64,000 nt of DNA from Candidatus Heimdallarchaeota archaeon LC_3 (lineage in GTDB: Archaea > Asgardarchaeota > Heimdallarchaeia > Hodarchaeales > LC-3), in assembly GCA_001940645.1 (NCBI GenBank), contig MDVS01000022.1, positions 1 to 64,000 of the forward strand. The letters are read 5' to 3'. The notes under the pieces were generated by a model that did not search any database, had not been told where the DNA came from, and saw only the letters and a list, made by a program, of their open reading frames with translations. Position 1 is the stretch's first letter. Every line of letters begins with the position of its first letter. The position numbers were made by a program, and so were the translations under genes. Of this stretch, positions 47,924 through 57,770 are shown in pieces.

Positions 47924-48592
47924 ATGACCAATCATAACAATGATAATGACCAAGTTGGTATTGTCTCCCAAGTTATCAAGATGGTAATATTGGGTGATGG
48001 TGCTGTTGGCAAAACTACTCTTATTAAGGCTATTGAGAATTCTGTTACCTCTTTTGGCAAAAATAGCCAAGCTTCTGATAAAACTGAACGCACCATTTTC
48101 ATAGATTTCCATGTTGTTCCCTCTACATCTGAATCTCCCGTTATTTATTCCATCTGGGATCTCCAGGGTCAACGACAAGTAGCTTGTCATCCTATTGAGC
48201 TTACTCCTCACTCTATTTTAGGTGGAGCATCCATTGTTGTCTTTGCGTTTGCTATGAATGATACTCAATCGTTTGAGAATTTGTTTTCTTCAGACGGATG
48301 GTATGATATTACTCATGAAAAAATCGAACGAGAAAATATTCCGATAATATTTGTTGGTAATAAGTGCGATATGAATCAGGTGGTCATTCCTGAAGCTGCT
48401 GAAAAGATTTGTAAGAGACATCCAACATTTAAAAGTTTTATAATGACATCCGCTATTACTGGTGAGGGAATTGAAGAATTAATAAGTGAAATGAATAAGT
48501 ATGTCTCTTCTCTGTATAATTATCAGACCATTGGATCAGAACGCATTTTTCATGAAGTTACCAAATCACAAAGTAAAATTTTAGACAAATAA
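47924..48592 (+). CDS. Ras-like small GTPase
   Basis: A 222-residue GTPase. G1 GDGAVGKTT (residues 24-32), G3 WDLQGQ (78-83), G4 GNKCD (145-149), G5 TSAITGEG (about 172-179), all intact, so GTP binding and switching are expected. The G3 has Gln as in Ras/Rab proteins. No lipidation motif at the C-terminus. It is the first gene of a tight set with a RadA paralog (21 bases later), a HerA-like protein and an XPD-like helicase. A GTPase in such company is unusual. Confidence 0.92.
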   Translation: MTNHNNDNDQVGIVSQVIKMVILGDGAVGKTTLIKAIENSVTSFGKNSQASDKTERTIFIDFHVVPSTSESPVIYSIWDLQGQRQVACHPIELTPHSILGGASIVVFAFAMNDTQSFENLFSSDGWYDITHEKIERENIPIIFVGNKCDMNQVVIPEAAEKICKRHPTFKSFIMTSAITGEGIEELISEMNKYVSSLYNYQTIGSERIFHEVTKSQSKILDK

Positions 48593-48613
48593 TTCTCTAT
48601 AGAAGGTAAAATT

Positions 48614-50233
48614 ATGTCAAAAAACAAGAATAAGGAAAAAAATAGTGATATTAGTCTTGGTGACGATTTTTTAGATGATTTACTCAATACATCTAATCAA
48701 ACTGAACCAACTAAAAAAGAAAGTAATAATACCCTAGTAAATGAATCAATGGATACTAAAACGGATGTTGATTCAGACACTAGATTAATTAATTCTCTCG
48801 TGCTGAAAAATCTTAAGGAATTACGACAATTAGCCAAAGAAAAGGGACTAACAGGATACTCCAAAATGAAAAAGGATGATTTAATATTAATACTATCTCA
48901 ACCAGTAGAGGAATCTATTCAAGCTGTTACTGTTAAAGAAGAAGAACGCGATGATCCTTTACCGATCTCTCGTCCAACTCAGAAATCCAAAAAAGCAGTG
49001 GAGAAAGAATCCTTCACAGCAGAGGAACTAATGCAAGAAAATCAGGATGAAAAAGAAGGAGATAATTGGATTCTTAGTGGTCCACCCACACTTAATGATC
49101 CGACTTCTGTTCGTGATCCCGTTGATATCTTGACTCAATACAAGGATGAACGTGGTAAGACTATCGTAACAGATAAATTATTGGGATCAATCAAAAAACG
49201 TTTCAATTCTATTTCTGAAATAGCCACCTTACCTAAGATAACTGAATTAGTGTCGTTATCTGGTATCGGGGAACAAACGGCCCAAAAAATCTGGAGAGTG
49301 GCTCAACAATATCATCAGATGAATGCTAAGACCGCCAAGACATTAATGAGACAGAAAAAAGATGCTAATAAATGTTCAACTGGTTCTGTCGCATTAGATG
49401 AATTATTAGGTGGTGGTATTGAAGCTAAGAGCCTGACAGAATTCTTTGGTGAAGCAGGTATGGGTAAGACACAGATTTGTTATACTGCTGCCGTTAATGC
49501 ATTACTCCAGAAATCTGAAGGTGGATTTGAAGACTACGATCCTAAATCCGCTCAGCGACCACGAGTTGTCTGGTTAGATACTGAAAGCACCTTCAAAAGT
49601 GAACGAATAGTGGAGATAGTCAAGAATCGTTATCCTAACAAAGATCCTGACTATTTTCTGGATAATATTATTTATTATCAAATATTATCAACTGATATGC
49701 TCCAGAACGCCATAGAAGAGGTCTTTAAAATGCCCGACAAGATTGTTCTGGTGATCATTGACTCCCTAATGGCTCCGTTTCGATTCGAATTTTCTCATGG
49801 TATATCTGAATTAGCTCGAAGGCAAAACAAGTTACAAGAAATTCTTGGTATTATTAAACGCAATATGCAAATAAATGACCCAGCAATTCTTGTGACAAAT
49901 CAGGCTACCACTAAAATGTCTATGGCAGGAGCTATGAGTATAACATCTATTATTGCAGCAGGAGGATTTGCAGTTGCTCACGCAGTGACTCATCGAATCA
50001 AGTTATCCAAAAAATCTGCGGGTAAAAATAAGGATGTCGTTTTAAGAAAAGCTACAGTAGTTGATTCTCCCTATTTGTCAAGTGGAGAAGCAGAATTTGT
50101 CCTAAATGAAGAAGGTATAGCTGATTTTGATAAAGGAATATCTAAAACAAAATCTGTTAGTTCCAAATATACAACATCTATTGGCAAAGATATTGAATCC
50201 GAAGAAGATATTGAGGACGATATCTTAGCATAG
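48614..50233 (+). CDS. RadA/Rad51-family recombinase with N-terminal SAP/Rho-N-like extension
   Basis: A 539-residue protein. About residues 60-95: a SAP/Rho-N-like helical motif (LKELRQLAKEKGLTGYSKMK). About 195-240: helix-hairpin-helix with LVSLSGIGEQTAQKIW. From 258: Rad51 core, with STGSVALDELLGGGIEAKSL, Walker A GEAGMGKTQ (279-287), Walker B VLVIIDSLMAPF (D383), and the ssDNA-loop region with TNQATTKM. RadA core features are clear, but the protein is far longer than normal RadA (about 320-350), and the acidic tail is extra. Probably a RadA paralog rather than the housekeeping copy. Confidence 0.88.
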   Translation: MSKNKNKEKNSDISLGDDFLDDLLNTSNQTEPTKKESNNTLVNESMDTKTDVDSDTRLINSLVLKNLKELRQLAKEKGLTGYSKMKKDDLILILSQPVEESIQAVTVKEEERDDPLPISRPTQKSKKAVEKESFTAEELMQENQDEKEGDNWILSGPPTLNDPTSVRDPVDILTQYKDERGKTIVTDKLLGSIKKRFNSISEIATLPKITELVSLSGIGEQTAQKIWRVAQQYHQMNAKTAKTLMRQKKDANKCSTGSVALDELLGGGIEAKSLTEFFGEAGMGKTQICYTAAVNALLQKSEGGFEDYDPKSAQRPRVVWLDTESTFKSERIVEIVKNRYPNKDPDYFLDNIIYYQILSTDMLQNAIEEVFKMPDKIVLVIIDSLMAPFRFEFSHGISELARRQNKLQEILGIIKRNMQINDPAILVTNQATTKMSMAGAMSITSIIAAGGFAVAHAVTHRIKLSKKSAGKNKDVVLRKATVVDSPYLSSGEAEFVLNEEGIADFDKGISKTKSVSSKYTTSIGKDIESEEDIEDDILA

Positions 50234-50273
50234 CGATTATAATTTCTCTATTCCTATCTTTAAACAATTTAAT

Positions 50274-53051
50274 TTGGTGAAACATATTTCAATAAACAAT
50301 CCTTCTCAAGAGTTTAGCAATATTCCAAATTATCCTATCTCCCCTTTTACTGAAACTTATGATACCTTTATCAAGACCAAGCACGTTGTCTTACGAGAAC
50401 GCACCTATCATGGATCACGACGACCCTACGAATCAGTTCTTTTACAATATTTTGTTTGTTCATATTTCCCCAAATCATTTAATGTTTTACCCAAATTAGT
50501 GAAATCAAATATTTCCTACGGAAGATATAGTAGATTTATTGCTGACTTGGACCAAATTGTCTCATTTTTTCTAGTAGAAATAAGTATTCCTATTAGGAAA
50601 GCAAAAGAATTAGATGCAGGATACAAAAAAATATTACATATTGCAGAAGAAACCGTGAATCTTGCCAAAAGCCTTAACCTCTCATTATATGTATTAGAAT
50701 GGCCAACAATTGAAAAAATATTATTTAAAGAAAAACTCTCTTTAGCAGATTTCCCAGTGACGACTGAAGAACTGACCGACCAGACAAACGGTGTCATGTT
50801 TAGTACGGTAACTAATGATCTGGATATTTTTACTTTTAACGGAAAAATGCGAATTATTAATCGTCCTGATACAACTATTCCAGATTTACCTAACAGCATT
50901 GTTATTGGACAAAGTCTTAAGGATGAAAGACCAATTGGTCTTAGTTCAAATCAGTGTCTTATTTTCGGTAATAATTCAACTAAAGTTAACCAGATAGTAT
51001 TAAATTATTTATATGAACTCTTACCTAAGGGTGAAGACAAGAAAAATTTGACAATAGTATTTAATTTTAATGATTACCAATTTGATTTACCGTTAGATGT
51101 TCCTTTTATTGTGAAACGATTTTTTCCTAAAGATTTCTCCTTGGATCCATTTTTGTTAATGCAAGAATATCCAGCCCTGCGAATAAACCTTATCAGATCC
51201 CTTATCCATATTTTCGAAATGCTACCCAGTGAAGTCGGGACGTTTCAAGGATTATTATATGATTATCTCCAAACCAAAGATCATGATGAATCAAGCCCTG
51301 CTTCCATTGGAGATTTCATAATTTTCATTACCTCATCAGCTTCAGGAATGCCAGCGATAAATACAATAGGAGAGCAGTTGACGGATACTAATAATTCTTT
51401 TGATATAGCTAAAGAACAGGTAAATTTAGATACCTTAGAAACACAATCACCTGTGTTCAATAGGATATACCAGACTATAGAAAGCAAAATCAAGTATCTA
51501 ACAAATATGACCAATCGACGGAACACTTCAGCTATTCCGATTATTTTACGAAAAAAAGGAGTACTCTTTGTTCAAGCCAACAAGACACATCAACAAGAAG
51601 CACTATTAACATTTATGTTATTGACTGAGCTGGCAAAAATCATCGATAATTCATTTAATCTCATTACTATTGGTTTTGATTCAGTCTTATCCACTGTGAC
51701 TAATTTTGCTCAACAAAGTTATTATCGACAATATGTGAAACTAGCTCAACGAGAGACCTTTATTTTCCATTTTAGAGAATTCAATCCACATTATCTCTCT
51801 TTCATTCAATTATTAGGATCAGAAATAAATACTATCTGGACCGATCAAATAAAAAATATTGACTTACCAAAGAATTACCACTACACACTACAAGATAATA
51901 GCGATATAGCAGTATTACGAAGAGCAGATAATTCCAGTCTGTATATCCCGTTTTCAATCAGTAAAGAATTACGAAAGGCTAGCCAAACGAATAAGGAACA
52001 GCTACCATCGACCTCCTATGATAAATTACGACAACTGGAACCACTATCAACAGTCTTAGCATACAGAATGTTTCATCATATTGCAAATCAACCATTCTTT
52101 CTTAATCATCCCAAGCTACTCTCTCTGCAAATAAGTGAATTTTATTTTGATGGATTACAAGCATTTACAGAACTTGAAGAAAAACGATACATCCAAAAAA
52201 ATTATCGAATAATCAAATGTTTCGAACCAGCTCCCGAAGCAAAATACTTACTTGATTCTATTCCTACCTTTTTTGGACAATACAAAACAGTAGAGATTAT
52301 TAGCCTATTATCAATGAATATTTTAGATATTGATATTGATGTGATTTTACCTGGAATCATTTCTAAGGATCTACCTGAATACAATTGGCAATTATTATAT
52401 TTCTTTTTCCATTACATTAATGAGAGTATACCAGCAGACGAAATCAAAGATACATTACTTCAAAAAGCGAAAGAGTTGAAGAAACTTGAATCGACCAATA
52501 TTGAAACACGTGCAATTAGAGATGATGAACAACACAATCCTCAGAATATTACACATGAAGAATCGTTTATCCCTCCATCAATAGAAAAAACGGTAGACGG
52601 TAATCAACAAATAGCACCAGGATTAACAAATAGAGCGAAGGGAAGTATTGAAAAATTACCCTCGGATACACTTGGTGATTCTGAGATTATTCGACCAAGA
52701 AAGAATATTTCTGAATCTCAACAAGAAATTAGCAACATAAATATTTCAGAAATTGATAATACAAACGATCTGGTACCAGACAATACAACCAGCATTCCAG
52801 TTACAACAAGGGAAAAAATACGTTTCAAAAAGACGAAAAATATCCCTCTGATTAGTAGAAAGATTGTTGACTTTCATCAATTCGAAGGTAAATACAAAGA
52901 AAAATTATCTTCAGTCGCTGATCTAAATTCATTATCATTAGGAAAAAATAAGAAAGGGTTTACTTCAATCATATTATTAGGAAAAGACACTCAAAATAAT
53001 CAGTCTTCGGGAATATATTCCCTAATTGATAATTTTTATACAGAAAATTAA
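50274..53051 (+). CDS. Large protein resembling a HerA-type ATPase with a dead P-loop
   Basis: 925 residues. About residues 208-300: VIGQSLKDERPIGLSSNQCLIFGNNSTK recalls the HerA/FtsK 'iG......i.l....h.li.G.TGSGKS' start, but reads GNNSTKVNQ (232-240), so the Lys/Ser of the Walker A is lost. About 280-310 (FPKDFSLDPFLL...LRINLIRSLIHIF) and 420-560 also fit the HerA order. The C-terminal 180 residues are Ser/Thr/Asn-rich and probably disordered. The start is TTG 50274 or GTG 50277. The fold is inferred from pattern only. Probably a structural subunit of the GTPase-RadA-XPD set. Confidence 0.55.
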   Translation: MVKHISINNPSQEFSNIPNYPISPFTETYDTFIKTKHVVLRERTYHGSRRPYESVLLQYFVCSYFPKSFNVLPKLVKSNISYGRYSRFIADLDQIVSFFLVEISIPIRKAKELDAGYKKILHIAEETVNLAKSLNLSLYVLEWPTIEKILFKEKLSLADFPVTTEELTDQTNGVMFSTVTNDLDIFTFNGKMRIINRPDTTIPDLPNSIVIGQSLKDERPIGLSSNQCLIFGNNSTKVNQIVLNYLYELLPKGEDKKNLTIVFNFNDYQFDLPLDVPFIVKRFFPKDFSLDPFLLMQEYPALRINLIRSLIHIFEMLPSEVGTFQGLLYDYLQTKDHDESSPASIGDFIIFITSSASGMPAINTIGEQLTDTNNSFDIAKEQVNLDTLETQSPVFNRIYQTIESKIKYLTNMTNRRNTSAIPIILRKKGVLFVQANKTHQQEALLTFMLLTELAKIIDNSFNLITIGFDSVLSTVTNFAQQSYYRQYVKLAQRETFIFHFREFNPHYLSFIQLLGSEINTIWTDQIKNIDLPKNYHYTLQDNSDIAVLRRADNSSLYIPFSISKELRKASQTNKEQLPSTSYDKLRQLEPLSTVLAYRMFHHIANQPFFLNHPKLLSLQISEFYFDGLQAFTELEEKRYIQKNYRIIKCFEPAPEAKYLLDSIPTFFGQYKTVEIISLLSMNILDIDIDVILPGIISKDLPEYNWQLLYFFFHYINESIPADEIKDTLLQKAKELKKLESTNIETRAIRDDEQHNPQNITHEESFIPPSIEKTVDGNQQIAPGLTNRAKGSIEKLPSDTLGDSEIIRPRKNISESQQEISNINISEIDNTNDLVPDNTTSIPVTTREKIRFKKTKNIPLISRKIVDFHQFEGKYKEKLSSVADLNSLSLGKNKKGFTSIILLGKDTQNNQSSGIYSLIDNFYTEN

Positions 53052-53057
53052 CAATTC

Positions 53058-53064
53058 AGGAGGG
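53058..53064 (+). promoter_or_regulatory. Shine-Dalgarno that sets a TTG start
   Basis: AGGAGGG ten bases before the TTG at 53075, a strong ribosome-binding site, supporting the TTG as the start of the XPD-like helicase. Confidence 0.6.
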
Positions 53065-53074
53065 AAAGACCACT

Positions 53075-54970
53075 TTGACCATCTCAATTTTTGATGATGA
53101 CGCAATCAATCCTAAGGCAATCTTTCCTTATGATTTCAAGCCTTTGCAAGAAGATATGTTAGATAAATTAGTTCAAAATCATCATGTTTTATGGCATGCT
53201 CCCACAGGGTTTGGAAAGACGGTTGTAGCATTAACTTCAATGTTGCACTATTTATTGGGATCACAAAGAACTATCGATAGAATCATCATTATGGTGCGAA
53301 TGAAGACTCAAATATTCAGAATCCTAGATGAAGCATTTACACTATCAAGTTATTATTTTAGTAATTATGAAGATTTAGTTCCCGAAAAAAGAAACATCAA
53401 AGATTTTCCTGCAGAGATCATTGCTCTCCCACTAATTGGTAAAGAAGAACTATGTGTTAATCCCAAAGTTATCTCACAAACAATGTCTCAAGGTCAAATT
53501 GATTGTAAGGGGTTACGATGCAATTTATTCAAGGAAAAACCACCAGCGGGAGAAGAATTAAACGAATTAGTCTTAACATATTTTATGAAGGATTTAAAAA
53601 GCACCAGCGAAATAAAAGAGTTTCTAACAGTTGAGACACCAGCATTATGTCCGTATTATGTCTTAAAAGCTATGTTACGAAAAGCACAAATAGTAGTTAC
53701 TACTCATTCATGGTTATTAAATCCACAATTATCCACCACATTATTTAAAGAATTATCAGTTGAGCCTGATAGGACGGGTATTATTATTGACGAGATACAT
53801 AACTTTAGAGCACACCAGACGGGAAAAATAACTTATAACCAAATGAAAAATGCTTCAATGTTCGCCTTCAGACACAACTTGGATATAAAACCCTTTCTAT
53901 CAAAATTAGAAGAAGATTTTAAGATACGACCTTTAGCAGAAATTCAAGCTGTCATTGATCCAGAAGACGAATGGAATCTTAATAGGATTATGTATCCGAT
54001 CAATGAATATGCAGGAAAACAACTCCCAAGCAAGGAGGATCGTGATGGATTAAATGCACTAAAAATATTGCATACATTTCTATCAACAGAAGGAGATCTC
54101 TGGTATTACGATAAGGAAGAGTATCGAGATTATAATAACAGAAGACAGTATTATAAAGTTATGAAACGAGTATTGGCGTTTCCCGAAACTATCTTAAAGA
54201 AAATAGCATCTTTCAACAGAATTATTCTCATGTCTGGAACATTGTTTCCACCAAAAGCATATTTAACTTTATACGGACTTGATGAAACGTTTTCGTTGGT
54301 TGAAGTTCCCCATGAACCAAGAAAAATAAAGTATTTTACGTTCAGTCATCCTAATATCTCTTCAAGACAGAAAAATAGGGGATTAGCATTATTCAAAGTA
54401 CAAGACCAACTGATTAACCGATTACATCAAATCAACCCAAATCACACCTTAGTATTTTCTACGAGCAAAGTTTTCACCAATGATCTAAGCAAAGTCTATT
54501 CAGCGTTATTTCCAAATGAAGAAATCTTTGTAGAAAGCTCTTCACAACAAAACCAAGTAATGTTAGAAAAACTCAGACTAAAAAAACATGAATTGATATT
54601 TGGCACACTGGCAGGGAGCTTTTCAGAAGGAGTAGAAATAAAAGACCGAATAACAGAAGCAAGTAAGATAACGATGATTATCTTTACAGGGATACCTCAT
54701 CCTCCACCAACATTATCACAACAACTACTAGAAAGAAGATATCTGCAAAGATTTGGGCAAAGGAACACAATTTTTTTTCTGAAATGGTTACCTATATACC
54801 AAACATTGCTACAAGCTGCAGGAAGGGGAATAAGAAGACCAACAGATCAGTGCACAATAATTTGTTTAGACTATCGATTACCAGGGTTAGGAATATTTCC
54901 AAAAAATAATTCGATAACAACAACAGAGTTCGGGGATATCCTGATTGCAGTAAAATCATTTTATGGATAA
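53075..54970 (+). CDS. XPD/Rad3-like helicase with Fe-S cysteines
   Basis: A 631-residue XPD/DinG-family helicase. Walker A APTGFGKT (42-49); four Cys suitable for the 4Fe-4S domain (C127, C144, C149, C192); DEIH box (239-242); C-terminal GSFSEGVEIKDR and QAAGRGIRRPTD motifs. All XPD landmarks are present, so 5'-3' DNA helicase activity is likely. TTG start with strong Shine-Dalgarno. It is the last gene of the set. It is probably not the only repair helicase, as XPB is also in the window, but no second XPD is seen here. Confidence 0.9.
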   Translation: MTISIFDDDAINPKAIFPYDFKPLQEDMLDKLVQNHHVLWHAPTGFGKTVVALTSMLHYLLGSQRTIDRIIIMVRMKTQIFRILDEAFTLSSYYFSNYEDLVPEKRNIKDFPAEIIALPLIGKEELCVNPKVISQTMSQGQIDCKGLRCNLFKEKPPAGEELNELVLTYFMKDLKSTSEIKEFLTVETPALCPYYVLKAMLRKAQIVVTTHSWLLNPQLSTTLFKELSVEPDRTGIIIDEIHNFRAHQTGKITYNQMKNASMFAFRHNLDIKPFLSKLEEDFKIRPLAEIQAVIDPEDEWNLNRIMYPINEYAGKQLPSKEDRDGLNALKILHTFLSTEGDLWYYDKEEYRDYNNRRQYYKVMKRVLAFPETILKKIASFNRIILMSGTLFPPKAYLTLYGLDETFSLVEVPHEPRKIKYFTFSHPNISSRQKNRGLALFKVQDQLINRLHQINPNHTLVFSTSKVFTNDLSKVYSALFPNEEIFVESSSQQNQVMLEKLRLKKHELIFGTLAGSFSEGVEIKDRITEASKITMIIFTGIPHPPPTLSQQLLERRYLQRFGQRNTIFFLKWLPIYQTLLQAAGRGIRRPTDQCTIICLDYRLPGLGIFPKNNSITTTEFGDILIAVKSFYG

Positions 54971-55292
54971 TTCATTAACAGAGTAAATTTTTATATGTGT
55001 TGTTAAAATACAAATTGTTTAGGGAAATTGAGTGATATTATGACAGATATTAAAAAGGTTGTAAAATTATACTCTTGTTATAAACAAAAATAAATAAAAT
55101 TTATTAGGAAAATTCAGGTTTATCAATAAATTTCTTTAATTGTTCCTTCAATATTCCAAGAATAGGAAAAGGTCATTTAACATCGTAAAAGAATTGTTTA
55201 TCATCATAAAAATTGTAATTTTTAATCAATAATTTCCACCTTCTGTTGTTTTTATTACGATAACCCATTGAACAACCATTAAAATGTCCTAC
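54971..55292. other. Intergenic stretch
   Basis: About 320 AT-rich bases between the XPD-like gene and a decayed segment. The stretch near 55259 (ataacccattgaacaacca) resembles one near 21780. Only very short frames are present. Nothing else seen. Confidence 0.35.
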
Positions 55293-55680
55293 TTAATTAA
55301 TTCTTTTTTTACTTCGAATCAGAACCCTCCTCAGGGTTACTAGTCCAAGAATGCCTAATATTAGAATTCCAGAAATATTTTCAACATTTTCCGAATTAAT
55401 CCGAGTAGTCGTGACTAAAAATGTAAAAAAGGGAAAAATCCATGAGTTCAAAAAAAGCAACTCGAATTACTAAGGAAAATCCATTTTCAAGATTATTAGT
55501 AGAGGTTTTGTTGATCACTTTCCAATCATTAGTTAATGAAATAAAATTTCTTAATAATTGTAAATTTGTTGAAGGATTAAGTCCTAAAACGAATTTTTCC
55601 CAAAATTGTTCTATAGACAAATAAGAATCAGAAAGAACCTTACTTAGGTTCAAAGGAATTATGTCAAAGTTAACCAAAAG
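55293..55680 (-). pseudogene. Decayed segment continuing the TPR frame and ending in a membrane anchor
   Basis: Right after the TPR gene stop the same frame stays open for about 95 codons (FDIIPLNLSKVLSDSYL ... FSLVIRVAFFELMDFSLF). A shift near 55430 leads to LVTTTRINSENVEN, then ISGILILGILGLVTL, and a basic end (RSKKRIN), stopping at 55293. That end looks like the C-terminal anchor of archaeal surface proteins. It is probably a broken gene, with the TPR gene reading into it, or an old fusion. No start of its own is convincing. Confidence 0.4.
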
Positions 55681-57483
55681 TTATTTTTCTATGTTCCCTA
55701 CACTCACATATTTCGCTGCCTCTTTCAGATAAGCAGATAATCTAGCTTGTTCTAATCGTTCTCCAAATGATGCATTTTCTTCTATCATCTTTTTCCATTC
55801 GTCATATTGAGATTCTAACTTTCTTTTCTCATTAGCTACATTCTTTTCTAATAAATTGAGACCTTTCTCTTTTGCTGTTATGTTTGCTTGTTCTAGAAGT
55901 TGTTCAGCTTTTGAAATATTTCCCTCCACTAACGCTAATTTTGCTTGCATACTTAATGCATTTACTACTAACGAAAAAGATCCTTGATCTTGTGCTCTGG
56001 TATATAACTTCTTTACTAATTCCTTTACTTCCTCTAAGACTTGTGGGTTCCCATAAATTCGTAATTCATCTAGTAATAACTCACAAAGATTTATCATTGC
56101 CATTTCTTTGAATAGTGAAGCAATACTCTCATCATCAATAGCTTGTTCTAGATAATCTTGAGCTTTTACCTTATCTCTAATTCTCGAGCTCTTTTTCAAA
56201 ATCAATGCTTCTGCTAAATAATAATTTTGTTGAATTTTCGGTAACAATATTTTATCATTTGTTTTATCACTGATAGCTTTACTTAACTGTAAATATTTCT
56301 TAGCTTGCTCTAAATTGTTAATTTCTAAAGAAAAAATTATCATCCAAAAATATGCAAAGGAAAATCCTAAATCCCCTAAATATATTCCAGGTTCATCAGT
56401 TAATAAGAAAATTCTTTGCATATATTCCATTGCTTTTTTTATTTCACCTTTAGCCCAGTAAATGTTAGCATAATGGAACAAAGGGTTTATAAGCATATTT
56501 TTATTATCAGATTCTTCGATTAATTCCTCAGCATTACGTAAATACACCAATGCTTGATCTAATTCTCCTTTTTGTTTATAAACTCCTGTAATAAAGAGGT
56601 GAGAATTTATAATCATTTCTTTGTTGCCAATTTCATTTCGAATAACAAGACTTTGTTGATAATAATCTAATGCTCTATTTAAATCCCCTTTAATATTAAA
56701 CAATGATCCTAGATTAACAAGTGACCAAGAAATAGAATCCTTGTTTCCTATTTCTTCGCACAATTTACAACTTTCTTGTTGGTATATTAATGCTTGATCA
56801 TAATTTCCTTGAGTTGATGCAAGTGCTCCTAAGTTCTGTAAACACCATGCCAAACGGTGTTTATTACCAACTTTCCTAAATAATTCTAGTGCTTGCTGAT
56901 GATAATCAAACCCTCTTTCCGATTGTCCTTTTTCTATATAAATTAATCCAATGTTTTGTAGAGAAACAGCCAAATCGTGATCATTTTCTATTTCTTTTCT
57001 TATTGTTAAAGTTTCTTCAAAACAGTTTAGTGCAGAATCGTAATTTCCTTTCCACCAACTGATTCTACCTCGATAATGTATTAACCATGCTTTTTTATGG
57101 TTCAAGGCTTTGAAATCTAAACTTTGAATTTTTGCGAGAGTTTGTTCCCCCTTCTCAATAATTGCTATACATTCTTTATATTTCCCAGTTCTTTCCAAAA
57201 TTTCTGCTAAAATTATACAAATATCAACAAAATGAATTAATTTTCCCTGTACTTCACTTTCATGAGATATTTGATTGGCTAATTGGTATCCTTCCTCAAA
57301 ATTACCTCCTAATTGTATTAAATAACTCTGTAGGACCTTGTATGTAAGTTTATCATCTAAATTGGAAAGATCTTCTTCTGAAACATCTTTTAGTAATCCC
57401 TCCATTTCATGAATGTTTCCCTGAGTATAATACTCATAAATTTCTTTAAGTGTTTCAGAATTTCCCTTTAAACCCTTAGACAT
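55681..57483 (-). CDS. Tetratricopeptide repeat (TPR) protein
   Basis: A 600-residue soluble protein of about ten TPR units. The best ones lie at about residues 140-310, with the recurring pattern 'A..LQNLG.L....G.YD.AL.YYQQSL...EIGNK'. No signal peptide. The last 60 residues form a coiled coil (EKKRLESQYDEW...ERLEQARLSAYLKEA). TPR proteins of this kind serve as scaffolds. It lies between the XPD-like helicase set and other island genes on the opposite strand. The stop is followed in frame by a long open stretch. Confidence 0.88.
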   Translation of the reverse strand: MSKGLKGNSETLKEIYEYYTQGNIHEMEGLLKDVSEEDLSNLDDKLTYKVLQSYLIQLGGNFEEGYQLANQISHESEVQGKLIHFVDICIILAEILERTGKYKECIAIIEKGEQTLAKIQSLDFKALNHKKAWLIHYRGRISWWKGNYDSALNCFEETLTIRKEIENDHDLAVSLQNIGLIYIEKGQSERGFDYHQQALELFRKVGNKHRLAWCLQNLGALASTQGNYDQALIYQQESCKLCEEIGNKDSISWSLVNLGSLFNIKGDLNRALDYYQQSLVIRNEIGNKEMIINSHLFITGVYKQKGELDQALVYLRNAEELIEESDNKNMLINPLFHYANIYWAKGEIKKAMEYMQRIFLLTDEPGIYLGDLGFSFAYFWMIIFSLEINNLEQAKKYLQLSKAISDKTNDKILLPKIQQNYYLAEALILKKSSRIRDKVKAQDYLEQAIDDESIASLFKEMAMINLCELLLDELRIYGNPQVLEEVKELVKKLYTRAQDQGSFSLVVNALSMQAKLALVEGNISKAEQLLEQANITAKEKGLNLLEKNVANEKRKLESQYDEWKKMIEENASFGERLEQARLSAYLKEAAKYVSVGNIEK

Positions 57484-57770
57484 AGATTATACCTACTATC
57501 TCAATGAAAAACTCTATTTATTATTTTATTAATTAATTTTTCTAATCGGTCTCCAAATGTTTGCTCACTTTGGAATAATTTGAAAACTTGATCTGATTTT
57601 ATCATTCTGGAAATAATTATTTTCAATATAATTTATACGATAATATTCTGGTCTACGTAATGTAATGTGTTGCTTTAAGATCCTTTTATTCCTATGATAG
57701 CCTGCTGCAAATTCTCTTGACTGAAAGTTGGCTAAACTCAATACTAAAATCAATCATGAGTCAGGGGATG

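Noticed and set aside
57565..57753. 62-codon minus-strand frame with many Arg/Lys/Tyr
   Set aside because: Could be a fragment of an older gene, but no family or start signal supports it.
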